DNA from: Mesotaenium endlicherianum
Lineage: Eukaryota; Streptophyta; Zygnematophyceae; Zygnematales; Mesotaeniaceae
Assembly: GCA_009602735.1 (NCBI GenBank)
Contig: WELA01012428.1
Span: 146,453 to 209,984, forward strand
Direction: 5' to 3'
DNA: 63,532 bases
The position numbers were made by a program, and so were the translations under genes. The notes beneath the pieces were generated by a model. It was not told where the DNA came from. It worked only from the letters and a program-made list of their open reading frames with translations, and did no database searches. This document shows positions 9,629 to 20,357 of this stretch, piece by piece; the stretch's first letter is position 1, and every line of letters begins with the position of its first letter.

Positions 9629-12600
9629 TCAATGTTTCCTCTTTCTTGTTCTTGCAGGCTGCCTCCAAGGGGTCTTCTGCTGCTTCTTGATGGTGGCAGG
9701 CTGCCTCCCTGAAGTCTTTGGGCTTCTAGTAGAGAGACTTGGGGCTGGTCCAAGATGGGGGTTGGCGGCATGGAAGCGCTTCAACTTTCTCTGAACTTTG
9801 TCAAGGTAGTGCGCCGCCACCCAACTATTCTCCGAATCTGGATATCCTTTCCACTTGATCAAGTATTGCTGCTGTCTCCTGAAATTTCTCATAGCCACTA
9901 TGTCTTCCACTTCGTACTCCAAATGATCATCCACTATTGTTGGGGCTGGTGGGGTTGTCACACGTCCTGGGAACTTGTTGTCGGGTTGCACATATGGCTT
10001 GAAGAGGGAAGCGTGGAATACGGGGTCGATGTGCATAGTCTGGGGAAGTTCTAGCTTGAAAGCAACGGGGTTGACTTGCTGGATAATCTTGAAGGGTCCC
10101 AAATACTTGGGAGAGAACTTGCTGCCGGCAGGCCTGTTGTTCAGGAAAATATTTTTGGATGATAGTAACACGTTGTCACCCACTCTGTACGTAATTTCTC
10201 TTATGGATCTGTTCGCCACTTTTGCTTGAGCATCTTGCGCGTGTTGTAGAGCTTTCTTCGCTGTTGTAAGGGCTGCTTCTAATGTCTCCAAAAAATATGT
10301 GGCTGCAGGTACTTCATCAAGGCCAGCCGTGAAGCTCAGTGGCGTGGTCGGATGGAAGCCATAGTTGAGAAAGAATGGGGACTCTTGGGTAGAGGCCTGC
10401 GTAGTGTTGTTGTAGGCAAACTCGAGGGGGGTCAAGTACATGTCCCAGTCTTGCTCGAGGGTAGACACGTAGGCCTTTAGAGAGGTCTTTAGGGTACGAT
10501 TCATACGCTCGGTTTGCCCATCTGATTGTGGGTGGTAGGCAGTAGACATATCCAGCGATGTACCCAAGTTCTTGAAGAGATTTTTCCAGAAATGGCTTGT
10601 GAATCTTGGATCTCTATCTGACACAATTCTTGATGGTAGTCCATGGAGTCGGAAGATGTTGTCAAAGATGAGTCTTGCAAGTTGTGGTGCTGTAGCCTTA
10701 GTCGTCGTGGGAATAAAATGAGCCATCTTGGTAAGTCTGTCCACCACCGTGAGTATTGCATTATGGCCTCGAGGTGTCACGGGCAAGTCCACGATAAGGT
10801 CCATTGAGATGTCCGTCCATTGTCTTTCGGGGATTGGTAGTGGTTGGAGGAGTCCTCCCGCCTTTTGCGATGATGGCTTGATTCTTTGGCATGTGTCACA
10901 GCTCCTGCAGTACTCCTTGACTTGCTTAGACATGCCTGGCCAACAATAAGTCCTAGCTAGAACGCCCGTGGTCCTTAGGATTCCAAAGTGTCCTCCAAGA
11001 GGGTTGTCGTGTGCTTCTCGTAGAAGCAAGAGCCGGAGGTCTAAGTCATTAGGAACACATCTCTGGCCCGAGTCTTGCCTCACCCAATAATTGCCTTCTT
11101 GCTTCTTGTATGGGTCCAAGGCTGCTTCTCCGGTCTTGTAGTAAGGGTCTCTTTCATAGGCGGCTGAAAATCGAGCTTCCAGCTCTGTCTACAGGGATGT
11201 CATCACGGCGTTTAACTGCAATCTTGAGAGGGGGTCAGTCGGGTTTGTCTTGCCAGGCTGAAACTGAATCGTGATGTTGTATTGTTGCAAGTATCCGCTC
11301 CATCTTGCTTGTCTCCTTGAGAGATACGGCTGCGTCTGGAGGTGCTTCAACGCTTCGTGGTCCGTAGTGACCAGCACCTTGCGTCCTTCAACGTAGCAGC
11401 GCCAAACCTTCAAGGCATGTACAATCGCCAATGCCTCTCGCTCCGTGGTTGTATAATTTTGCTCGGCTGGATTTAGCTTCCTTGAGTCGTAGGCGATGGG
11501 CTGCAGTCCCTTGCCTTGGTCTTGAAGCAGGATTGCTCCTATTGCATAGGAAGATGCATCGGTGATGACGTGGAAGGGCCAATCTGGGTTTGGACTTGGG
11601 AGTGTGAGCACCGGGGATGTGGTCAATCTTTGCTTTAACTCTTGAAATGCCTCTTCCTCTTTCTCGGTCCATGTATATAGCCTGTCCTTCTTGAGTAGAT
11701 CTGTCAGGGGGGCTGCTATGTGCGAGAAGCCTTGGATGAATTTTCTGTACCAATTGGCAAATCCCAAGAATGACTGGAGTTCTTTCTTGGTCGTGGGGGT
11801 TGGCCATTCCTCCACCACCGTGGTCTTCTTGGGGTCCATCTTGATGCCATCAACAGTCACGTGGAGACGTAGGAACTCCACTTCTTGTTTGGCAAACTCA
11901 CACTCTGACTCCTTCGCAAATAGCTTGTTTTGCTTTAATACTTCAAGTACCTCTTTCAAGTGTCTCGCATGCTCTTCAAGGGTCTTGCTGTAGATAAGGA
12001 TGTCATCGATGAATACCACCACAAATCTGTCCAACATGGGCTGAAATATGGTGTTCATCATAGTCATGAAAGTTGCTGGCGCGTTGGTGAGTCCAGATGG
12101 CANNNNNNNGATGGCANCAAGGCCATGAACTCAAAATGCCCATATCTTGTCCTGAATGCCGTCTTCTCTATGTCCGATTCTGCGATGCGAATCTGGTGGT
12201 AGCCGCTCCGTAAGTCAATCTTCGTGAAGTACTTGGCTCCAACCAGCCGGTCCATGAGCTCATCCATGCGCGGCAGCGGGTATCGATTCTTGATGGTGAT
12301 CTTGTTGAGGGCGCGATAGTCCACACACATCCTCAAGGTACCATCTTTCTTCTTGACAAATAGCACCGGGGCTCCAAATGGCGACTTGCTAGGTCGAATG
12401 AAGCCATGCTCCAGTAGCTCCTTGATTTGCTTCTTGACTTCGTCTAGCTCCGTGTATGACATTTTGAACGTAGGCCGAGAGATGGGCTTGCTTCCGGGCT
12501 CCAACTCTATCTTGTGGTCTACGAATCTTTTGGGGGGTAGGCCCTTGGGCAATTCCGGGGAGAACACTTCTTTGTAGTCCTCTAAGACTTCTTGTATCTC

Positions 12601-13311
12601 CTTGGGAACGGGGCTGCCTTCTTGACTCTCGATGTCTTTCTTGATGTCTTTTGGCGTGATCAAGGCCAAAAGAAGCTCGTGTCCCTTCCTCACAAGTCTC
12701 TTGAGTTGGAGGGCGGACAATAGTATCTCGTGTGCCGGCTTCTGGATGTCTTGGGTCTGGATATTCTGGATTGCGCGCAAAATACAGATTCTTGAAGTGA
12801 TGTCATTCTTGATCTTGATAGTACCGGTCCTCCAATCAACTTGGGGGTTGTGCTTGGTCAACCAAGGCGTCCCTAGGATGACGTCGTACTTGCCCAATTG
12901 CATGGGGGAGAACACTACTCTATCCTTGAAGGACTTGATAGAGAGTGCCAAGGGGTACGTCTTCTTGGAAGGGGTAGTATAGGAGAATCCATCGGGCATC
13001 ATAATCTCCTCGTCGTGGTCAAGAGTTCGCATAGTAATACCGTGCTTGGTGGCAAAATCTGCAGCAATGAAGTTGCCTTGAGCTCCGCTATCCACCAAGA
13101 TGTGGACCTTCTCTCCTCCAAGGTAACCTCTCAAACTCATTGGGGCTGGAACGTCGTCTTCAACGGGGGTCTCCACCTCACTTGGCGTGTTGCCTTCTCG
13201 TGAAGTGGGTCTTGGGGTGGTAGGCTCCTGGCCTACCGGCGCTGTCCGTTTTTTGACAACTTTTTGGGGCATGAAAGTGCACGATGGCCCTTTTCCTTGC
13301 AATAAAAGCAT
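9629..13311 (-). CDS. pol: Pol: protease, reverse transcriptase, RNase H, integrase, chromodomain
   Basis: The frame opens upstream of the gag stop and overlaps gag by 79 nt in the -1 frame. Visible domains in order: protease [12 protein letters not shown]; reverse transcriptase with [11 protein letters not shown] and the catalytic FIDDILIYS; RNase H ([30 protein letters not shown]); integrase with an HHCC zinc finger ([12 protein letters not shown] ... CRSCDTCQ) and DDE core ([28 protein letters not shown]); then a C-terminal chromodomain (EYEVEDIV ... [16 protein letters not shown]) expected to target integration to marked chromatin. Two interruptions exist: the N gap at 12103-12117, where a 7-bp overlap breaks the frame artificially, and a TAG at 11189-11191 between RNase H and integrase, in the same frame on both sides. 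The TAG could be a CAG-to-TAG mutation, so this copy may lack a full-length polyprotein. Confidence 0.9.
12103..12117. other. Assembly gap (7 N plus 1 N) with flanking overlap
   Basis: GATGGCA precedes the seven Ns and recurs directly after them, before a further single N. This looks like overlapping contig ends joined without merging. The gap falls between the reverse transcriptase palm motifs and makes the frame appear broken. Confidence 0.9.
13219..13254 (-). promoter_or_regulatory. Programmed -1 ribosomal frameshift signal (A AAA AAC plus hairpin)
   Basis: In the gag frame the codons read TCA AAA AAC, giving the canonical X XXY YYZ heptamer A AAA AAC (13254 to 13248 on the minus strand), five codons before the gag stop. 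After a 10-nt spacer comes a perfect 7-bp hairpin, GGTAGGC / GCCTACC with a 5-nt loop (13237-13231 and 13225-13219). The gag TAG sits inside its 5' arm. Slipping back one base puts the ribosome exactly into the pol frame ([11 protein letters not shown]). The heptamer is classic in retroviral gag-pro/pol junctions. The spacer is slightly longer than usual, so efficiency is uncertain. Confidence 0.8.
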
Positions 13312-14513
13312 AGTCCAGCCGTCATGAGAGCTTCTTTTTCAGCCGGGGAGAGTCTTGCTTTCACTCCTTGCTGGTTTCTTGCATCATAAGTGTCATTGGA
13401 GGGTCTTCCACTCTTCCGGGCAGCCGCGGGGTCCCTTTTAATAACTCCGATTTCCATGGGTGTGGGTCCAGATTCGGATGTGGAAGGGGCTGCGTACACC
13501 CGCGTCGTCGGTACCCGTGAAGATGAAGGCACGGAGTGCTTGAAATCCAAGGTATCCACCTTTTGGGCCACTTCAATGATCTTTGAGAAGTCCGTCAAGT
13601 CGCGTAACTCCACTTCCTTTGCCACCTTGGGTTTGAGGCCAAAGATGTAGCGGTCAATCTTCTCCTCGAGAGACATGTTGGGGATCTCAAGAGTGAGGGC
13701 GTGAAATCTGGATGTATACTCTTGAACGGACGTCGTTTGCTTGAGATGGTGGAGCTTTCCTCGGGCAATCTTCTCCGCATTGATGGGCATGAATTGCTTC
13801 TTGAGGGCCTCACGAAAATCTGCCCATCTTGCATATGATGGTGGGGGCTCTTGGCCGAGCATGGGGTGCGCCATAGCTTGATATATAGCCGCTTGATAGT
13901 TACGCCACCATGATGTTGCTGCTCCTCTAAGTAAGGTAACGGCAAAGGGAACGTAGTCCTCCTCGGGTACTTCAAGGAATGCGAGGTACGTCTCCACTTG
14001 GTAGAGCCATAAATTCAGGTTGGCACCTTTCCCGGGGTTGAAAGTGTCGGGTTTGCCGGGCTTGATGAGTTTCCTTGCTCTCGTTGGCTCTTGTGGAGGC
14101 GCTTGAGCCGGGGCTGGATTTTGAGCATTGCTCGCAATAGGGGCAACCATGGCAGCCATAGCTTCTCTTGACGCTTGCACGGTTGCTTCATAGGTGGCCA
14201 AGCCCACTTGGTTGTGGACGGTCATTAGGAAGGCTGCCCACTCATTTGCGGGAACTCCTTGTGGTGGGGTCAACTTTGCTATAGCGGCTGCCACGGGATT
14301 TGACGGTGCTCCTCCTTGTGGTGCTTCTTGTTGTTGGAGATTTCCTTGAGTAGGCTCTCCCATCGACGCTGGAGGAGGGTGTGCTCCTCCTTGTGGTGCT
14401 TCTTGTTGTTGCAGATTTTCTTGAGTGGGCTCTCCCATCGGCGCTGGAGGAGGGTGTCTTGGAGAGGAAGGGCTTCCTTCGAAAGCTTGCTGTTGGTCTT
14501 GAGGATCGGCCAT
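13233..14513 (-). CDS. gag: Gag (capsid and nucleocapsid) of the 6.7-kb chromovirus
   Basis: A 426-codon uninterrupted frame starts at ATG 14513, 24 nt downstream of the primer-binding site. The N-terminus contains two 25-residue tandem repeats rich in Pro, Gln and Gly ([20 protein letters not shown] and a near copy). The central part has the retrotransposon-gag pattern ([53 protein letters not shown]). Near the end is one CX2CX4HX4C zinc knuckle ([14 protein letters not shown]). It should assemble particles and bind element RNA. The frame ends at TAG 13233-13235 inside the frameshift hairpin, so most ribosomes would make Gag alone and a fraction Gag-Pol. Confidence 0.92.
   Translation of the reverse strand: MADPQDQQQAFEGSPSSPRHPPPAPMGEPTQENLQQQEAPQGGAHPPPASMGEPTQGNLQQQEAPQGGAPSNPVAAAIAKLTPPQGVPANEWAAFLMTVHNQVGLATYEATVQASREAMAAMVAPIASNAQNPAPAQAPPQEPTRARKLIKPGKPDTFNPGKGANLNLWLYQVETYLAFLEVPEEDYVPFAVTLLRGAATSWWRNYQAAIYQAMAHPMLGQEPPPSYARWADFREALKKQFMPINAEKIARGKLHHLKQTTSVQEYTSRFHALTLEIPNMSLEEKIDRYIFGLKPKVAKEVELRDLTDFSKIIEVAQKVDTLDFKHSVPSSSRVPTTRVYAAPSTSESGPTPMEIGVIKRDPAAARKSGRPSNDTYDARNQQGVKARLSPAEKEALMTAGLCFYCKEKGHRALSCPKKLSKNGQRR
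14311..14460 (-). repeat. 75-bp tandem duplication in gag
   Basis: Two in-frame 75-bp units (14311-14385 and 14386-14460) differ at only a few positions. They encode the repeated 25-residue Pro/Gln-rich segment at the Gag N-terminus. Confidence 0.9.
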
Positions 14514-14537
14514 CTTCTTGTGCTACCAAAGTGCCTA

Positions 14538-14549
14538 GCTCCGATACCA
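14538..14549 (-). promoter_or_regulatory. Primer-binding site (initiator tRNA-Met type)
   Basis: TGGTATCGGAGC lies one base inside the 5' LTR. It matches the common plant site TGGTATCAGAGC except for G in place of A at position 8. The identical 12-mer occurs in the other two elements with visible 5' ends. Confidence 0.88.
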
Positions 14550-14550
14550 C

Positions 14551-15053
14551 TGTAGTGAAACAGATAGATAAAGTACTTAGTAAAACAGAATACTTTATCT
14601 ATTCAAGACAAGGATCTTTGAACACAAGTGGTAGCTTCTTGAAAGAGAGATGGCTTCTTGAAAGTTAATATATTTCTGGATTTTGGCAAGTACAAGAGTG
14701 ATTCTGGAATGTCTTTCTATGTTCTAGCTCTTGTTTATATACTTGCTACATAAGTAATTTCTAGGAAGGTGTATGTTGATGTGTTGGCACCCAACACATC
14801 CCAAAACTTGCCACCTCTTTCTAGAATAATGTACACATGTCCTTTTGACCTAAAAATGGCACATTTGACTTTTGCCACATGGAGTTCTTCTAGGTCTTTC
14901 CTCTAACTTCGAAAATGCCTTGGAAGGTTCAAAGGACATGAACCAAGTTACTAGAGTACCTATTCACACTTGACTCCACACAATACTACTCCAAATATAT
15001 TTGCAAACATTAAAATATAGGCAAACTAATATATAATAACTCAAATCACTACA
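14551..15053 (-). repeat. 5' LTR of the 6.7-kb chromovirus
   Basis: This 503-bp direct repeat of 8359-8861 should contain the element promoter. It has the same TGTAGT and ACTACA ends. Confidence 0.95.
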
Positions 15054-15058
15054 GGTGC
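15054..15058. repeat. Target-site duplication GGTGC (right copy)
   Basis: Identical to 8354-8358. Confidence 0.95.
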
Positions 15059-17506
15059 CCACTGCTTCATGCACACTCGCATGAGCTCTTTGCGCGCCTG
15101 TTGCCTAGCACCACAATCCTCACTCTAATCAACATCACGCTTATCGAGCATTGCGGGAGTGGCCTGATGGCTGCAAAGAGCCTTTGGAACACACCCATGA
15201 CTGCCTGTGCACTGACACTGCACGTTCTCGCATTCATAAAACAAATAATATTCAGTTTTTTTTGTATGATTGCAACTGCTTACAATTGTGGTGTAGGATC
15301 CACTCCCATTGTGTGGGTCCTGGACCTACACCTACTGCAATATCAACAACACAATCTGCGTCCCCACCCCTTATACATTCTCATGGTTCTCACCTTGTCT
15401 GTGACGGTGTGTACGTCAGTTGACAAATCATACAACACCTCTATTCTATTTTCAATCGCCAGTCTTGGTACTCTCTCGGATTTTTGCGTCATTGTCTCCA
15501 TTTCAGCCCCAGAGAGCCTACCAGCATGCTCACATGTTTGTGATTACAAATGTGGCTATCGGAGACGGGCACCATCTGCTCGCTCAACCACATGTTGAAT
15601 GCCCTGACGAGAGCCAAGCATGGCAGGTTGCCTTCACCAACCACCTGCTCCAGCCTCTCTTCCACGAAATGGCCAAAATCTAGGGCACACGTCAACGTCT
15701 TGCTGTTCCCCTTCACGTGCTGCTGCCTGCCTTCGGACAAGGTTATCAGAGCTGCCCAGTCCTCGATACTAAGATGCCCTTGGGCTCGCGGCTTACAGCT
15801 AACAAAGCTGCTCTAGCCCCTATGCACAGGTCGCTTTCGCATGCAGAGAGTAAGCTTGCCTTCAGAGGGTATGCCAGACTGTGCAGCTTTGCCCATTCGG
15901 CCTCGATTCTGGGCATATTGAGCCATTTGACAGCTGCCGCTCTGCCCCGCCTGTGGTCCTCCATGCTCACGCCTTTGTGACATCCAAGAATGGCCTCCAC
16001 AAGTGCCACTCCCATGAGTGTGCTCTTGTGTATTGCCTGGTGTATGGGCTCGTTCCCCCCCTGCATCTGCCATGCGCTTCGTGGCCATGTGGTTTTGCTT
16101 GTGAGAACTGTGTCTTGCCGGTGATTGTACTTCTCCTCGTAGGCATCTGCGATGCGCCCTTCTAGCCATGTAGACAAGCCTACGGGTATGGCATTTCCTA
16201 GGTGATAGAGCTGTCGGTTGCTGTTGTCCATGGAGTCTGTCCACCCGCTCGGAGAATCCTGCAGCGCCTCCACGTCCGCTACCCCCAGCACCCGTAGGCG
16301 ACAGTTTTGACTTCCCTCCTCGACTACAAGCATGTGCTTGGCATTCACTCCTGTGATGGTTGGACATACGCAGTACGACTTGAACGGCGTTGTCTCGTTC
16401 ACTCCCGTCACCCACACTCCTCTGTACTTTCGCCTGCCGTCCGTCCAGCTGATGCTGTGCACAGGAGCACTGGCTTCCTTTGTGGCAAGTCACCTCCTCG
16501 GCTAATAGTAAGTCCTTGGGATCTACGAACTGCATGCCCACTATGATGACTCTCTCCCGCATCTGTGGCTGTCCAAAGGACAAGCTCTGCACCCTCCAAT
16601 ATGCCCAATTGTAACCCAAGGAGTGCAATCTGTCTGCCACTTGTGCTATGTATGGGATGCCCTCTGTTGCCCCTCTCGCCAATAGTCCTGGGACGTTCTC
16701 CACCATCACTATGGGTATTCTGTTCATCTGCAGTAGGCGCCAGAGGTGAACTAAAAGTCCTGTGCGCCTCACTGTACACTCCTTTCCGGAAGTGCTACCT
16801 CTGTTAGACAAATCTTGACAGGGAAAGCCCGCCAGCACCACCTAAACCCCTTTTGGTACGGCTGTGACACTCACTACGTCTGTGTGCACGTTAACCCCTG
16901 GAAACTTCTCCTTCAACAACTCCTGACAACTCGTCTTGCTCTCGACCATCATCGCTATCTCGTGCCCCCGTGTCCTTAAAGGGCAACTCAAACCCCCCTA
17001 TCCCCAAGAAGATTCCACACACTTTCAACATCTTCCTCCTCCTCGACGTGCCTGCATCTTCCATCCGACGGTCCATCCTGCCTCCCCCCCTACACATGCG
17101 GTCTGCTATGAAATGTCATGACGTGGAGGGGTGCCGGAATTCTATTGTTCCTTAGCTTCTCCATGGTTGCGATTTTTCTTAAATTCTCGAAGTTGCGCAA
17201 GACTATAACCTTCCATCTGCCTTCTAACCTCTCAACCCTTGGAATGAGGTGACTGTCATCCAGAGACACGTGGTGTGCCCTCACCTTGGCCAGTTCCAGG
17301 TAATATATTTCCTCGTCATTCTCAAACAGGGAGGCAAACTTCCCCTCCTCCACCTCCAAGCACAGATCGTGGTACCACACATTGGGGTGGTTGTCGCCAT
17401 GCTTTGTTACACCCCACTCCTCTTCGGAGGGAATAGGTGGCGCCTGGAGATACGATGCACTCCTCCCCAAGCTGCACCTGCATTTAGACAAGCAACCGTA
17501 TGTCAA
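15059..17506 (-). pseudogene. C5 cytosine methyltransferase-like gene, decayed and interrupted
   Basis: Methyltransferase motifs occur in order on the minus strand: motif I KVCGIFLGIGGFELPF (about 17025-16980), motif IV GFPCQDLSNRG (about 16825, with the catalytic Cys), motif VI VENVPGLL (about 16700), motif VIII GQPQMRERVIIVG (about 16570-16535), motif IX/X-like CRLRVLGVADVEALQDSPSGW and QLYHLGNAIPVG (about 16300-16180). The last is followed by a long extra C-terminal region. An upstream frame (17506-17090) may be the N-terminal part. Such enzymes transfer a methyl group to cytosine in DNA. Lesions: a frameshift near 16960, an in-frame TAG at 16842-16844, frameshifts near 16470 and 15790, and the 6.7-kb element in the last exon. 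A canonical intron (15533-15125, phase 0) leads to the final exon 15124-15059, which resumes at 8358. The family (Dnmt1-like, Dcm-like or a retroelement-borne type) is unresolved. Confidence 0.75.
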
Positions 17507-18217
17507 GGACTGCTCTCAGATACTCGTGGCGGGCATGCTTGGGACGGCTTGGTTGCCCACACTGACTCACACAGTAATCAACGACGTGTGGCGCAGTCTA
17601 GGCACATCATTTTGGTAGGAGGCTACTACAATTCGAGTTCTGGCACAGAAGGGAGCATCTCAACTTCAGTGACATCTACTACGATCCATTCCATGTTAAC
17701 TTACCCCGCAGTGGACCAACATCTGCGGCGGGGGCCCGGTGCCAACGATACGTCTTCCAAGGTGTCCATGTCTTCATTGCTGCTTTGTTAGTGCTTTAAC
17801 GTCAATATTACTCTTCTTCACAAAACTGCACACAGAGCACATCTAACTCATGTTTGTCGATGCGATCAATGCATTGCCAGAAAGAATGTTTGTGTGGTTT
17901 GTGGAAACTCGTTGGACAGCGTTGGATGTCCCGCCCCGTCGTCGATCCTAATTGTTCTTTTCAACCATCGTGTTGCGCTGCAAATAATTCGGCTTTGCGT
18001 CCGACGTCGTGCATTAACGACACATTCATTGTCAATCCCACGTGTGGTGTTTTCCCCCCACTTCGCCGACAACGCTTCATTGTGCACGTGCGCAGCTAGT
18101 GCCTCCTATTCCTTTTGTTTTACACGACGTTACCTCCTCCTCTCTCAGTCACTACTGTCCAACAAGTTTTCATTCTTCATTTCTTGTGTTAACACTCTTC
18201 GTTTTCTCATTTCCACC
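17507..18217. other. Intergenic region between divergent genes
   Basis: This lies between the methyltransferase-like gene (minus) and the coiled-coil gene (plus). It should hold both promoters, but no clear TATA box or shared motif stands out. Confidence 0.4.
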
Positions 18218-20357
18218 ATGTCGCTTCCTCGTATGCTGGTCGACATTGTTGCGCGCTTGGAGGCCCTTCTTGTGGACGCCAAGCGCCTACATAACTTAGT
18301 ACACAATAAGCTCGGATTAGTACTGCGGGAGAGAGATGCTCTTATAATAAAGAGAGATGCCTTGAATGAAGAGCTCCTTTGTGTCCGGGATAATGTTGCT
18401 CGAGCTCTTGACGACGACGTGCAGTCAATGAGGGCATTGCGACAGGAAGTGACTACCCTGCAGCATGAGATAACAAAGTTGAAGGAAATGAACGAGGCGC
18501 AGGCACACCGGCTAAGGGCTAATTTGTCCCACGCGGATCACCACCTGGATTTCATTACGGACAACGTTCCGTACAGCGAGGACGAACATGTTAGGGATGT
18601 AGAAGCGGTGCCTCATGGTGGCCGGGTGGGGAAGTCCGCTTCACCCCAGCTTGTCGGAGGCGTGTTTGCCCTAGGAGCCACTGCCTCGCCCCTTCAGGTT
18701 GGTCTGCCTTGCTCCTGTCTCTTGTGTCCGTTGCGGAGGCTGCATGCCACCAAAAAGGGGTTCTCTGCAGCCTGTCCCATTTGCGTGTATAACATTTACT
18801 GTCCCCCTGTGCTGACTTCCTTCCGCTAGTGTATTTTTGCACATTGCCCAATGCTTCCTCCTATTGACTCCGCATTCATTTTTGGTGAGGTGGGTGTGTG
18901 AAGCCTTTTCTGCAATAGACGGAACAATTTTCACTTCTGTGGATCCCCGTCCTCCCAGTCCTCCCAGTCCTCCCAATCCTCTTTCCGTTCACTTGCTTCC
19001 ATGTTTTGTGCATGTAGAAGCTTGTATAGCATACCCGCCTTGTTTAAGGGGCGACTAAAGCCACTTTTAATTGTACGCCAGTCATTGAAGTCGACAGCAG
19101 GTGACGTTGTGTTGTATGCTTTGTATCTCTGAGGGTGTATGTCAGAAGTGTTTGTGCGTGCTCTTTGTCACTGTCTTTTTGAGCTGGGGGGTGCTTCAGA
19201 GCTTGCTCACCTCGGGCAGTCCTTGTCTGCGAGTTCTTGTTCAGTGTGGAGGTAGTTATGCACTCGATAGGCAACGTCGCAACAAAGCGCTGTTCTGCGT
19301 ACACGTGGACAGCTTAGACACTGAAACCAGGGGACTTAAGTTCTACCCACAAATTACAAGGAAGGTGAGGTGAGCAGTCTGCTGTTGGTGCCATTTTACA
19401 CATTTTGCCCACCCCAGAGACTGCGGTTGCACATAGTGATCTGCAATTATTGTGTCATTGCAAACTTCTGCAGGATGTATTTGCTGTGAGAGATCCGCTC
19501 CATCAAGCCGATCCGAACGCTATCCCCTTTCGCAGAGATGGTGGTCAGCGCATAGGACATTCGCACAGGGACCTGGTTGACATCATTGCACCCATGATTG
19601 ATGATGCTGTCATTTGCATCGAACTTCAACTGAAAAAACTAAACGAGGAGTTGAAGCAGAATGCCCTGAAGCAAGTGAGATCAAGTTCGACGTGTCCTCT
19701 TTCAGTCTCTTAAGTCTTGGTCTTGTTCTTTCAAATGTCGGCTGCATGCACACACTACCTCTCTCACAGCACTGCATTGGCATACTACAGCAAGGTCTTC
19801 TCGTGCACCTCTTTACGACGCCTGCAGACGAATACCAAGCATATCCTACTTTGGATAAGTTTCAACATTGTCTGGCTTGCTTTCCCTTTCAGGTGGGCTC
19901 CACCTCCTTGTTTTTCTATCTTGCATATGGTTTGCATACTTCAAATAAGAGGTCTTCTCATATGTGCGGGTGTGTTTTGCAGAGGACTAACAAACAATTA
20001 GTGGGTAACTCGTCTGAAGCGTCAGAGGTAGTCACCCCACACCGGGCTGCTCGGCTTCATGCTACTATTCAGATGCCGCCCCTGGGGGAGAGACCTCGTA
20101 TCATTCCATTGCGTCTGACTGTGCCTCTGTCTTTGTCTGCCTCCAACGCTTATTGCTTGCCTGCAACACTGCCGCTGCGTGGCGGCATTGGTCGACATTG
20201 TTCTCATTCTTCACAGAATGGTAAGGGAAAGGAGAATGTGCGTCCTGCAGGGGTAGAATCATTGCGCCCTTCACCTGCGCTCAATGCCAACTGTGTGCAG
20301 CCTCGCCAAGTGATTGAGGATGACTCCGCACCTGTAAAGAGGATTAGATTTTTGTGA
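18218..20357 (+). CDS. Coiled-coil protein of unknown function, probably four exons
   Basis: The ATG at 18218 sits in a good context (CCACCATG). Proposed exons are 18218-18697, 19474-19674, 19791-19892 and 19983-20357. All junctions are phase 0 with GT-AG borders, giving about 385 residues. Further exons in 18698-19473 are possible. Exon 1 encodes a long heptad-like region (about residues 8-115: LVDIVARLEALLVDAKRL, ALIIKRDALNEELL, LRQEVTTLQHEITKLKEM). Exon 2 adds a second helical stretch (ELQLKKLNEELKQNALKQ). The last exon is low-complexity and basic near its end (NGKGKENVRP, PVKRIRFL stop). I do not recognise the family. A dimerising scaffold or nuclear protein is plausible, but this is inference. 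No internal stop is seen. Confidence 0.5.

Larger units (their letters stand above)
8359..15053 (-). mobile_element. Complete Ty3/gypsy chromovirus-type LTR retrotransposon (6,695 bp)
   Basis: The element is bounded by 503-bp LTRs (8359-8861 and 14551-15053) that start TGTAGT and end ACTACA. Read on the minus strand, its order is LTR, primer-binding site, gag, pol (protease, reverse transcriptase, RNase H, integrase, chromodomain), polypurine tract, LTR. This domain order and the chromodomain define a Ty3/gypsy chromovirus. Pol lies in the -1 frame relative to gag, with a frameshift signal at 13219-13254. The LTRs differ at about nine positions by eye (roughly 98% identical), so the insertion is fairly recent. 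Coding capacity is nearly intact, apart from one TAG at 11189-11191 and the N gap at 12103-12117. It sits inside the last exon of the methyltransferase-like gene, in the same orientation as that gene. Confidence 0.95.

Noticed and set aside
11189..11191. Regulated stop-codon readthrough in pol
   Set aside because: Known readthrough sites lie between gag and pol. Here a frameshift signal already serves that junction, so a simple mutation is more likely.
16463..16501. A 39-nt GT-AG intron that would fix the methyltransferase frame
   Set aside because: Too short for a normal spliceosomal intron. A one-base indel explains the shift better.
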